From CAVZLD01 sp964522605 (GTDB lineage Bacteria > Planctomycetota > Planctomycetia > Pirellulales > Pirellulaceae): a stretch of 51,512 nt of DNA. The stretch lies in assembly GCA_964522605.1 (NCBI GenBank), contig CAZFWV010000011.1:1-51512 (forward strand). The letters are read 5' to 3'. Below the pieces are notes generated by a model. That model worked only from the letters and a program-made list of their open reading frames with translations, was not told the origin of the DNA and made no database searches. A program made the translations under genes and the position numbers. Positions within the stretch are counted from its first letter, which is position 1, and the number at the start of each line of letters is the position of its first letter. Shown here in pieces: positions 1-7,853 of the stretch.

Positions 1-568
1 GCAGCGAGGCATGACCACTGTGTTTTACCTCGGAATCGACGAAGGTTACTTCTCCTGGCTGATCGTGGAAATTGAAGCTCCGAAGTCTGTTCTCCGCGAA
101 TTCCTCGAAGCCTCCATTGATCAGGGAAACCGATTCACTACGAATCAACTCCGCGCGCCGATCATAGACGACGAACGGTGCATCGCGAACGAGTAGACCT
201 TCCGCGAGATTCCGATTGTGAACGAGTGCAGCTCCACCATACCCTACTGAGAATACCGCAGGGATGATCTCGAGTTCGAGTCGTCGACACGTCGCCTGAA
301 GTTGTTCCAGTCGTCGAAAATACTCGGGCGGTTTCCTGCAGAGCGTGTCCAGGCTCAGCGACATGACCGCTCCGTTGATACCATGTTGTGCCGCGGACTC
401 GAGTACGGTCGAGATCTCGGCAACATCTTGATCGCGATTCAGATTCCAGCCGAACACCCAGACGAATCGATCCGGCAGCGACTCGGCCGCTTCGGCCCGC
501 CCCATTCCCATCGCACAACCGATCACAATGATGGCACGCAACGACTGTTGGCAGAACATCTTATCCAT
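1..568 (-). CDS. Secreted protein, partial, glycosidase-like (runs off left edge)
   Basis: An open frame with no stop runs from an ATG at 568 to the window edge, so only the first 189 residues are visible. GAAGGGG lies just upstream of the start and an in-frame TGA at 590-592 limits it. The N-terminus is a signal peptide (hydrophobic IIVIGCAMGM, probable cleavage after GRAEA). The next 90 residues alternate hydrophobic strands and helices and contain FVWVFGWN and a passage about alternative residues typical of a TIM-barrel start. From about residue 150 NGGFEEF begins what looks like a beta-sandwich carbohydrate-binding module. I do not recognise the family with certainty; a secreted glycoside-hydrolase-like protein is an inference from this layout. 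It is followed upstream by another secreted hydrolase gene on the same strand, 91 bp away. Confidence 0.6.
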   Translation of the reverse strand, partial: MDKMFCQQSLRAIIVIGCAMGMGRAEAAESLPDRFVWVFGWNLNRDQDVAEISTVLESAAQHGINGAVMSLSLDTLCRKPPEYFRRLEQLQATCRRLELEIIPAVFSVGYGGAALVHNRNLAEGLLVRDAPFVVYDRRAELIRSESVSLINGGFEEFAENRLRSFNFHDQPGEVTFVDSEVKHSGHASL

Positions 569-659
569 GATCGGATGATCCCCTTCTGATCAGAGATTCA
601 GGAAATGCAGCTCTAACGCGTAATTTCACGACGCGGTGCTGGTCGTTTGCCATCACCGA

Positions 660-2099
660 TTACTCGGAGGTTCTGAGGATGATTCGCCGGTACGCGTGAA
701 GAGGCGGTTCGCCGGCATCCACAACATCGAGAATCACGTGGATTTCACCCTTGTCGCCAGGGAGCTTCTCCGGCACGTGCACAACGACTTCGTCCGTCTG
801 CGATCCTTCCAAACGCACAGACCAGCGCGAACGAACGTTGGGGAGGTCGCCACCTGCTTCGGGGTAGTGAAACCAGCAATATGTCAGATCATCCTGATCC
901 GGATCGTAGGTGCCCTTCGCACTCAAGGTCAGCTTCTGCCCCGGCTGGACTTTTCGATGAAGGATCTTTTTCGAGCGGTCTCCGTCGACGATGACGATTG
1001 GATTATGGTTTGCTTGATCTCGGGATTCGGCCACGCACCAATCCATCCGCGCGGCAAAATCGTGCTGGAAAGCCTGTCGCCATCGCCAGATTGTCGCCTG
1101 GTTACTGACGTGCGTTTGTCCATCCGGAGTCTGCACGACATCGCGACTGTCGGTCCAGATGGGCCCTGCATCGGTATAGGTCTGTCGGAGCGCGTAGCGT
1201 CCGCCCCATCCGCCGTATCCTGGGTTTTCACTACTCCCCAGTCCATTGTTGATCAAATTCAGAAACGAGGGCGTATCCCCTTCCATGATGTATTCCCAAG
1301 CGGGATACATTTCCCCTAGCGCACCGTGTTGCGTCCGGATATGTTCGAGCAACCATTCATTACTTACCAAATCGAAATAGTATCCAGGGCCATTAAGATA
1401 ATAGCGATCGCCAGAGATTCCAGTCCACGTGGCTCGGTGATACTCCTCTGACCGTTCGCCGCTCGGACTGACGATGTAGAACAATCCTGGGAAGTTGCGG
1501 CGGACCCATGGTCCCGCGTCATCCTGATCACTGATCGTGTAGACGCGAAGTTTCGCGAGGAATCTCTCGACTTCCGCTGGCGTGCGTGACTCCCGCACTC
1601 GCCACAGAGCCTGTGCCAGGCAGTTGACACCTCCCCACGCAGTGATCCAGACGGGACGCGGATCATCTCGATCAACGACTTCGAGGATGAGGCTTGAACC
1701 AGGCGAGTCTTTTCCTTCCCCGACGCCCTGCATGCCGAAGGCCGGCCAGCCTTCTCGAGTCACCGCATCAAGGTGACTTACCGTCGGAAAGCCATCGGCG
1801 TGCCGCAGCAGGTTCTCGCGCACCTTTCCATAGGCAGCCACACAATCCTGGATATTCTTGACACTCGTGCGGCCTCGCAGCCAAGTGGACGTCGTTGCGA
1901 CCAGACCTTCAACATCATACTCATTCGAATACACCAGGAATCGTACGAGCGACTCCTGGTCGTCCGGTTCGTTCGTGATGTCTGTCAGGACGATCACACG
2001 ACAACGAGACGTTGTCGACTCGTCAGCTGTCAACAAAGACGCGGAGCCCAAACAGACAAGAAGCAGGATGGCCTGGGCCATTGTAGTTGTTCGTACCAT
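660..2099 (-). CDS. DUF1593 (Sde182-like, nucleoside-hydrolase fold) secreted protein
   Basis: The protein has 479 residues. The start ATG at 2099 is chosen because ACAGGAAGATC precedes it and a signal peptide follows (hydrophobic AILLLVCLGSASLL, cleavage near residue 25); the frame stays open upstream to 2372 only because it reads through an inverted repeat. Residues about 33-330 form the DUF1593 domain: VIVLTDITNEPDDQES (D40, D46, D47) resembles the Asp-rich calcium site of nucleoside hydrolases, and WITAWGGVN and GDTPSFL are typical of the family. Residues about 385-479 form the C-terminal Ig/cadherin-like domain of this family, with DPDQDDLTY. Family members have been described as cellulose-binding or polysaccharide-associated, but the substrate is not known. 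It is probably exported and hydrolyses a glycosidic or N-glycosidic bond. A second, shorter DUF1593 gene lies at 11546. Confidence 0.85.
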   Translation of the reverse strand: MVRTTTMAQAILLLVCLGSASLLTADESTTSRCRVIVLTDITNEPDDQESLVRFLVYSNEYDVEGLVATTSTWLRGRTSVKNIQDCVAAYGKVRENLLRHADGFPTVSHLDAVTREGWPAFGMQGVGEGKDSPGSSLILEVVDRDDPRPVWITAWGGVNCLAQALWRVRESRTPAEVERFLAKLRVYTISDQDDAGPWVRRNFPGLFYIVSPSGERSEEYHRATWTGISGDRYYLNGPGYYFDLVSNEWLLEHIRTQHGALGEMYPAWEYIMEGDTPSFLNLINNGLGSSENPGYGGWGGRYALRQTYTDAGPIWTDSRDVVQTPDGQTHVSNQATIWRWRQAFQHDFAARMDWCVAESRDQANHNPIVIVDGDRSKKILHRKVQPGQKLTLSAKGTYDPDQDDLTYCWFHYPEAGGDLPNVRSRWSVRLEGSQTDEVVVHVPEKLPGDKGEIHVILDVVDAGEPPLHAYRRIILRTSE

Positions 2100-2563
2100 G
2101 ATCTTCCTGTAGCGTAAGAGATTCCGAGGGGCCGCGGACTCCGGGACCGCATCAATTCCGTCCGCAACCGCTCGAAGGATGGTCGCTCGTTCATTGGGAA
2201 CAAGTTTTGAAGTTGTACACTTGGCGTACATCCTAACCCGAAGCGTCAGCGAGGGAACACGTAGAACCGTTGGGATGGACCTCCCTCGCTGACGCTTCGG
2301 GTTAGGATTTCTTGGGCTCTCTGCACGTTGGAGGAGTGAAATCCGGGAAATGCGCAACTTCAAAAGGAACAAGCGTGAGTGTGGTTGGCGTTTCTCGATT
2401 TTCGTGCCGCAACGTCAGACGCACGCAGGTCGCGGGCCCCGAATGGAGACGATTCTACCGTCCTCGACTGCCCACGGGAACGGTTTCCTGTCAGAATGAG
2501 TGATCATCGCGATCGGCTTTCGTGCGTAATTTCAGAGAAAAGGTTCAAGGAAGAGGGGGTCCG
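2100..2563. other. 464-bp divergent intergenic region
   Basis: This region lies between a minus-strand gene and a plus-strand gene. It holds the 27-bp-arm inverted repeat at 2230-2308. No convincing -35/-10 pair or operator was seen in the remainder. Confidence 0.6.
2230..2308. repeat. Palindromic repeat with perfect 27-bp arms (NPKRQRG type)
   Basis: The arms are 2230-2256 and 2282-2308, perfectly complementary, with a 25-bp loop at 2257-2281. The arm sequence CCTAACCCGAAGCGTCAGCG translates in one frame to NPKRQRG, a string that recurs in planctomycete gene predictions because of this repeat. It lies in the common upstream region of two divergent genes. A miniature palindromic element (REP or MITE-like) is the likely nature; no target-site duplication could be identified. 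Confidence 0.85.
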
Positions 2564-3817
2564 ATGTTCATGCCATCTGCAATCCTGCGAGTGTTGCTCG
2601 CGATCTGTTTCATCATCAGCCTTTCGTCACGACTCAACGCGCAGCAGGAAATCCCCGCGCCGCGCGGCTCGTTGGATTTCGACAAGACGATCTCTCGAGA
2701 TGTGCTCGAGAATTACCTCTCCCGTTCCATTACGATGGAGGGCCTGCTCAACGGGCGGGGAGACCTGGATGACAATATCCGCATGCTGAAATCGATCGGA
2801 GCGAAGTTCATCGGACGAAGCCTCTGCCTGTGGGGAGGTGAGGCGAACCTGATGCGGAATCTTGAGCGAGCGAGGAGTCAAGTTCCGCAAGTCCATTCGG
2901 CGGATCCCGAGATGGTTTTGCAGGCGTGCATCTTTGAGATCGTCACAACCGAAGTCGACCGAGTACCGGTTCCCGCCTGGGCTTTCACTGCGCTTGGCCA
3001 CCCAGTCGAGGAACGCAATTTTCGTTATGAAGAAATGTTGTACCCCAGTGGTCGCTTCCGAGATCACTGGGGTCAAGGTCGCTCAGTTCCTGACGTCAGC
3101 CGTCCCGAGACGAAACTCTACTTCTACTTTCTCGGTGCATCATTTATCGATGTCGGTTGCGAAGCACTCCATTTAGGTCAAACGGAACTGATGAATGGGA
3201 ATGACCCGAACCTGGGTCACTATGCCCAGATCTTGGAATTGATTCGTTCCTACGCGAACCAGCATGCACGTCGGCATCTCGTTCTGTGCGATTCGCACGT
3301 TCCGAGTGGAGGACTCATACGTAACGGTTTGTTGTTGATGGATTTTCATTCGTTTCCGCTGCGAATCAAAGAGGTTCCCACACGGCCGCAGGAGGCGATT
3401 CTGGAAGTCGGCTTTTCGGACAGCATCTACGGACGTAGCAAGGGCGGAATGACCGTCAGCGGTTGGCGCTGCGATAGCCTGCCGTATCTGGTCGAGATCG
3501 ACAATTGGGGTGTCAGCCGCAAGCCAGGACAGCCTAACGCGGGCAGCATTTGGATCTGGGGTTATGATGAGATCACCTGGTTTGCGCATCAAAGCCGCCA
3601 GTATCGCAAAGACTGGCTGCGCTACGCTTGGGATTGGGTCCGACGCACGGATCCGAACGGCTTTCTGCAGATGCCAGGCAGCCGTACGCTTCGCTCCCCC
3701 CTGGACCGTATGCGATGGTATTATGCCAACGATCCTAGTCCGTCTGTCCCCGAGGGATTCGGCGATGAAGAAGCGATCCGCGCGATTTGGGCAAGCGATT
3801 CGGACGAGCGACCGTAA
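2564..3817 (+). CDS. Secreted protein of unknown function
   Basis: The protein has 417 residues. The start ATG at 2564 is preceded by the purine-rich GGAAGAGGGGG and followed by a signal peptide (hydrophobic ILRVLLAICFIISL, cleavage near LNA-QQ); the upstream ATG at 2522 lacks a ribosome binding site. The mature protein contains ITMEGLLNGRGDLDDNIRMLKSIGAKFIGR in segments that look like alternating helices and strands, many tryptophans and aromatic residues (WGGE, HWGQGR, WIWGYDEITWF), and a C-terminal region rich in W, Y and R. This suggests an extracytoplasmic alpha/beta-barrel carbohydrate-active protein, but no family motif was recognised and no catalytic pair can be assigned. It is followed on the same strand, 125 bp later, by the FG-GAP/isomerase fusion. 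Confidence 0.75.
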   Translation: MFMPSAILRVLLAICFIISLSSRLNAQQEIPAPRGSLDFDKTISRDVLENYLSRSITMEGLLNGRGDLDDNIRMLKSIGAKFIGRSLCLWGGEANLMRNLERARSQVPQVHSADPEMVLQACIFEIVTTEVDRVPVPAWAFTALGHPVEERNFRYEEMLYPSGRFRDHWGQGRSVPDVSRPETKLYFYFLGASFIDVGCEALHLGQTELMNGNDPNLGHYAQILELIRSYANQHARRHLVLCDSHVPSGGLIRNGLLLMDFHSFPLRIKEVPTRPQEAILEVGFSDSIYGRSKGGMTVSGWRCDSLPYLVEIDNWGVSRKPGQPNAGSIWIWGYDEITWFAHQSRQYRKDWLRYAWDWVRRTDPNGFLQMPGSRTLRSPLDRMRWYYANDPSPSVPEGFGDEEAIRAIWASDSDERP

Positions 3818-3942
3818 TCGGACGAGTATCTGGCAGATTGCAGTGGGATCATCCTGTGCTCTAATGAAATGAATTGACGCGTCGAGGTTTCATCCGTAAC
3901 GGGACCATCGTCTCCCAATCAATGATCACGCCGAGAATCCTC

Positions 3943-5979
3943 ATGAACAGCATGCATTGCGGTTTCGCAACCTTCGGAAAATGGTTAATCGTCTTCCTCG
4001 TCAGTTCTGGGCCGGCTTTTGCGGATCCAGATCCCGTCTGGACAAACGTCTCCAGCAAGCGGAACGAGATTCCTGCACCTCCCGGTGGATCGAAGCAGCA
4101 GACCGGCGCCGTCGTGGCGGATCTCGACGGCGACGGCATCAATGACTTCGTGCTCAGCTTTCGGCAGAAGCCACCCGCATTGGTCTGGTATCGAAGAACC
4201 GTCAACGGTTGGGATCCATTCGTCATCGAGAAAGAATATTTGACGATTGAAGCTGGCGGAGCCGTGGGCGATATTGATGGCGATGGTGATCTAGATCTCG
4301 TCTTTGGAGGGGATTGGCAGAGCAACGAAGTCTGGTGGTGGGAAAACCCGTCTCCGCAGTTCAATCAAGACCGCGGCTGGAAGCGGCGCCTGATCAAATC
4401 GGATGGACAGCCACAGCACCACGATCAGGTGTTTGGTGATTTCCTCGGCACGGGAAGGCCTCAGCTGGCGTTCTGGAATCAGCGAGCCGCGACTTTGTTC
4501 CTCGGGGAGGTGCCGCAGAATCCCCTCACGGCGGATAACTGGTCTCTGACACCCGTGCTGACCGACGCTAAGCCCGCGGGCGTTCCCTACATTGAGGGCG
4601 CATCCGCGTTTGACGTGGATGCCGACGGCCGAGTTGATATTCTCGCGTGCGATTCCTGGTTCAAGCACCTCGGTGACAAGCGATTTCAGCAGGTGCAATT
4701 TGCCCAGAGCGGGGGACTGATTTTTGCTGGCTATTTCAAACCGTCAAAGTACCCACAGATCGTCGTCTCTCCCGGTGACGCGGGAGGCCGCGTGCGGTGG
4801 TATGAGTGCCTGGGCAACCCGGTGAACGCAAGCGACTGGAAAGCTCACGATTTACTCGACCGCGAGGTGATTCACGGCCACAGTCTGCAGCTTGGCGATG
4901 TCAATCGCGATGGCCACCTCGATGTGTTTGTTGGCGAGATGGCGAAATGGCGTGAAAAAGAACCGCAGCGAGATCATCCCGAAGCAACTGCCTGGGTATT
5001 GTATGGCGATGGTCAGGGGAACTTTCAACGAAAAGTCGTTGTCGTTGGCCACGGTTGGCATGAGGGCCGCCTCGCCGATCTAGATGGCGATGGCGACCTT
5101 GACCTGTTGAACAAACCCTATACCTGGGATACGCCTCGCGTCGATGTTTGGCTCAACAACGGAACTCGACCAGGTGCGCAAGGTGCGGGGACGAGCGTAA
5201 GCTTTCGTGGACCTGTCGGAATGCAGCTTTACAGCTTGCGCGACATCTTTGCGAAGAATGTTCCCCTTGCCCTGCAGATGACACGAAGTTTCGGCTTTCG
5301 CGAAGTCGAGTTGGCGGGCACGTACGGTTTGCAGCCGGATGTTTTCCGCGATCTACTCCACCGCGCGGGCTTGAAGCCCATTTCATCGATCGTCAGTTAC
5401 GATCTACTCGACAAGTCGATGGACGACGTCATCGCGGAGGCCAAAACGCTGGGCGTGCGTTATGTTGGAACCGCGGGGATCCCTCATCAGGCAGAATTCT
5501 CCGAGGCGGATGCGCGGCGTGCCGCCCGTGATTTCAATCGATTCGGCGAGGCACTGGCTCAGGCGGGACTCCGATTCTTTTACCATAATCATGGCTTTGA
5601 GTTTGTTCCGTACGGCGACGACACGCTTTTTGACCTGCTGGTCTCCGAAACCAAACCTGAATGGGTCACTTTTGAAATGGATCTTTTCTGGACCGTCCAT
5701 CCAGGGCATGATCCGGTAGGCCTCCTGAAGAAATATCCCAATCGCTGGGAGTTGCTGCATGTCAAGGATATGCGGAAAGGAACGGAGATCGGAAAACTGA
5801 CCGGCAGTGAAGATGTCCGTAACGATGTCACCGTGGGCAGCGGTCAAATCGACGTAGCCGCCGCGCTGCGCACAGCCCAGGAAGTGGGCGTAAAGCACTA
5901 CTTTATCGAGGATGAGTCTCCGTCCGTCGTTGAGCAGATTCCGCAGAGTTTGCGTTATTTGGAGTCGCTCGCCTGGTAA
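3943..5979 (+). CDS. FG-GAP/VCBS repeat protein fused to a sugar isomerase/epimerase-like TIM barrel
   Basis: About 678 residues. The start is uncertain: the frame opens at a TTG (3874) and has ATGs at 3922, 3943 and 3952; 3943 was chosen because GAGAAT precedes it and MNSMHCGFATF leads into a signal peptide ending near GPAFA-DPD. Residues about 30-410 are FG-GAP/VCBS repeats with calcium-loop motifs DLDGDGIND, DIDGDGDLD, DVNRDGHLD and DLDGDGDLD, which normally form a beta-propeller. Residues about 425-678 are a xylose-isomerase-like (AP endonuclease 2 superfamily) domain: VGMQLYSLRD, FYHNHGFEF, TFEMDLFW, LHVKDM and FIEDES supply the His, Glu and Asp residues expected to bind a divalent metal. 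The domain usually stands alone at about 280 residues. The protein is probably exported. The next gene is a Tat-exported Gfo/Idh oxidoreductase, a common partner of this isomerase family. Confidence 0.85.
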   Translation: MNSMHCGFATFGKWLIVFLVSSGPAFADPDPVWTNVSSKRNEIPAPPGGSKQQTGAVVADLDGDGINDFVLSFRQKPPALVWYRRTVNGWDPFVIEKEYLTIEAGGAVGDIDGDGDLDLVFGGDWQSNEVWWWENPSPQFNQDRGWKRRLIKSDGQPQHHDQVFGDFLGTGRPQLAFWNQRAATLFLGEVPQNPLTADNWSLTPVLTDAKPAGVPYIEGASAFDVDADGRVDILACDSWFKHLGDKRFQQVQFAQSGGLIFAGYFKPSKYPQIVVSPGDAGGRVRWYECLGNPVNASDWKAHDLLDREVIHGHSLQLGDVNRDGHLDVFVGEMAKWREKEPQRDHPEATAWVLYGDGQGNFQRKVVVVGHGWHEGRLADLDGDGDLDLLNKPYTWDTPRVDVWLNNGTRPGAQGAGTSVSFRGPVGMQLYSLRDIFAKNVPLALQMTRSFGFREVELAGTYGLQPDVFRDLLHRAGLKPISSIVSYDLLDKSMDDVIAEAKTLGVRYVGTAGIPHQAEFSEADARRAARDFNRFGEALAQAGLRFFYHNHGFEFVPYGDDTLFDLLVSETKPEWVTFEMDLFWTVHPGHDPVGLLKKYPNRWELLHVKDMRKGTEIGKLTGSEDVRNDVTVGSGQIDVAAALRTAQEVGVKHYFIEDESPSVVEQIPQSLRYLESLAW

Positions 5980-6080
5980 AATACTTGCCGCACAGAAATC
6001 GCTCGAGTTGCTTTCACCATGTTCTGGCCAATCGCCCTCAGGGGCGGCCCAAAAACAAGTTCCCCATTTCAAATCGAGTG

Positions 6081-6156
6081 TCGGGAGGGCGAGGCTCTTG
6101 CCGAGCCAAGAATCATCTCGAGAGCTGCGGCTCGGCAGGAGCCTCGCCCCCCCGGA
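6081..6156. repeat. Imperfect inverted repeat (GAGGCTCCTGCCGAGCC family)
   Basis: The arms 6081-6107 and 6129-6156 pair with two or three mismatches, leaving a 21-base loop. The core GGCTCGGCAGGAGCCTCGCC can be read on either strand. It sits between two co-directional genes, so it could attenuate transcription from the upstream gene; there is no T-run after it. Confidence 0.75.
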
Positions 6157-6204
6157 GTCGTCGACGTTATTCTTGCATCATCCCGTATATGAGGACACAT
6201 CGAA

Positions 6205-7578
6205 ATGACGAAATCGAAATCTCTTGCATTCAATCGTCGCACGTTCTTGGCAGGTACTAGCGCGGGGCTTGCATTCGTTCATGTCGGTCCTCAGAGACTC
6301 TTGGGTGCGGAAGATCTCTCCGCGAACGAGAAAGTGAATGTCGCCGGCATCGGCGTCGGCGGTCAAGGTGGCGGCGATATCAATGCGGTGGCCAGCGAGG
6401 GTCACAATATCGTCGCGCTCTGCGATGTGGACGAAAACTATGGTGGGAAAACGTTTGAAAAGTATCCGAAGGCGGAACGGTTCAAGGATTTCCGCGTGAT
6501 GCTTGACAAGTTGGATCGAGAAATTGACGCGGTCGTGATCGGGACGCCCGACCATACCCACGCAATCATTGCGATGGAGGCGATCAAGCGGGGAAAACAT
6601 GTGTATTGCGAAAAGCCCTTAACGCACACGGTTCAGGAAGCTCGGGCGCTACGCGCTGCCGCGAATGAGTCGAATGTCGTAACGCAGCTTGGTAATCAGG
6701 GCCACTCAAGCGGTTCCATTCGGCGGCTCTGCGAATGGGTGTGGGCAGGAGCGATCGGACCCGTGCACACGGTGCACGCGGGCTGCGATGCCTTCCGTGA
6801 CGTCTATTGTCAGCTTCGAAACCTGGACAAGCTCGATCAGACATACGAGGTGCCTGCGGGACTCGACTACAATCTCTGGATTGGACCCGTTCCTTTCCGC
6901 CCGTACACACCGCTCTGGGTGCACTGGAACTGGCGAGGCTGGATGCCCTTCGGAACCGGAACGATTGGCGATTGGTTCTGTCACGTGATTGATCCGACAT
7001 TTTGGGCACTGGGACTGGATGCTCCTTCAACCGTTCAAGCCGAAGTCGTCGATTATGATCCGGAGCGACACGGGCTGACGTATCCTCCGGGCTCAAAGAT
7101 CACCTTCGAGTTTCCGGCGCGTGAGTCGCGTGGTCCGGTGAGAATCGTTTGGCACGATGGGAATATTCGAATCCCTCGCCCGGAATCGTATGCCGAAGGC
7201 GTCGATGTGCCCGGGACAGGAGCGATTCTCTTCGGCGAACGAGGAATGATCACTCACGGCTCGCATGGTGCCGGCGGTTGCTGGCTCTTCCCGGAAGAAG
7301 TCCGTGATCAGTTTACGGGCCCGAATACGCCGGAGGAGAAGATCCCCCGCGTAAAGAATCACGCCTGGGATTGGTTGGAAGCGATTCGGACCGGTCGTCA
7401 GGCCGGTTCGAATTTCGACTTTGGAGCACCTCTCACTCAGTCAGCACTGCTTGGCGCAATCGCCATCCGGTTTCCGGGCCAGACTCTCCAGTGGGATGAC
7501 GCAGCAGGACGGTTCACCAACCACGAACAGGCGAATCAGTATGTTGATCCGCCGTACCGCGAAGGATGGACGCTGTAG
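6205..7578 (+). CDS. Gfo/Idh/MocA family oxidoreductase, Tat-exported
   Basis: The protein has 457 residues. GAGGACAC precedes the ATG. Residues 11-16 are RRTFLA, a twin-arginine motif followed by a hydrophobic stretch. The Rossmann fold starts at about residue 45 (VAGIGVGGQGGG), with ALCDVD as the second strand and GTPDHTH after it. E136-K137-P138 is the EKP motif of the family, whose lysine takes part in hydride transfer. The C-terminal half (W-rich, IGDWFCHVIDP with the conserved D and H) forms the substrate-binding alpha/beta domain. Family members oxidise or reduce a sugar carbon with NAD(P). Export of such an enzyme implies a tightly bound cofactor, as in the glucose-fructose oxidoreductase of Zymomonas. 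The gene follows the isomerase fusion by 225 bp on the same strand. The substrate is not predictable. Confidence 0.92.
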   Translation: MTKSKSLAFNRRTFLAGTSAGLAFVHVGPQRLLGAEDLSANEKVNVAGIGVGGQGGGDINAVASEGHNIVALCDVDENYGGKTFEKYPKAERFKDFRVMLDKLDREIDAVVIGTPDHTHAIIAMEAIKRGKHVYCEKPLTHTVQEARALRAAANESNVVTQLGNQGHSSGSIRRLCEWVWAGAIGPVHTVHAGCDAFRDVYCQLRNLDKLDQTYEVPAGLDYNLWIGPVPFRPYTPLWVHWNWRGWMPFGTGTIGDWFCHVIDPTFWALGLDAPSTVQAEVVDYDPERHGLTYPPGSKITFEFPARESRGPVRIVWHDGNIRIPRPESYAEGVDVPGTGAILFGERGMITHGSHGAGGCWLFPEEVRDQFTGPNTPEEKIPRVKNHAWDWLEAIRTGRQAGSNFDFGAPLTQSALLGAIAIRFPGQTLQWDDAAGRFTNHEQANQYVDPPYREGWTL

Positions 7579-7619
7579 CCCAATCGCGTCGGTCCGCGGA
7601 AGATTCCTCACTGCACGCG

Positions 7620-7667
7620 GGGCGATGCCCGCGCGGTTAAACGAGAAAGTCGTTTCTGAGCCGTTCC
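7620..7667. repeat. 48-bp dispersed repeat, copy 1
   Basis: This 48-bp stretch begins GGGCGATGCCCGC and ends TTTCTGAGCCGTTCC. It matches 26633-26680 in the same orientation at 43 of 48 positions. It includes a small GGGC-GAT-GCCC palindrome. It lies downstream of a plus-strand oxidoreductase gene. Confidence 0.75.
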
Positions 7668-7695
7668 AAAGTCGAGCGGCACCAAAGATCAAAAA

Positions 7696-7781
7696 GAGGA
7701 ACCGCGGATCGCGCGGATAAGACGGATGTCCGCGGATCGGTCTGTGCCAGTCCGTCCCCTCCGTCAAATCCGTGGTTCCTT
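7696..7781. repeat. Long inverted repeat of the AACCACGGAT family, copy 1
   Basis: The ends GAGGAACCGCGGAT and ATCCGTGGTTCC are inverted relative to each other and the interior contains further CGGAT/ATCCG units. Related copies lie at 16574-16662 and 43424-43511. This copy sits between two convergent genes, where it could act as a bidirectional transcription end or simply persist as a non-coding repeat. Confidence 0.8.
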
Positions 7782-7853
7782 ATTGGAGTCGCTCCATTCG
7801 GAGTCGAACGCTTCCGCTCGCCCTCTTTTCGATCTGTGCCTGCGACGCGTCAA

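Noticed and set aside
2100..2372. Upstream extension of the first DUF1593 gene to a start at 2372
   Set aside because: The extension only translates the palindromic repeat and neighbouring non-coding DNA; the ATG at 2099 has a ribosome binding site and a signal peptide.
7696..7781. A CRISPR array suggested by repeated CGGAT/ATCCG units
   Set aside because: Units are short, inverted and irregularly spaced, with no constant repeat-spacer pattern and no cas genes nearby.
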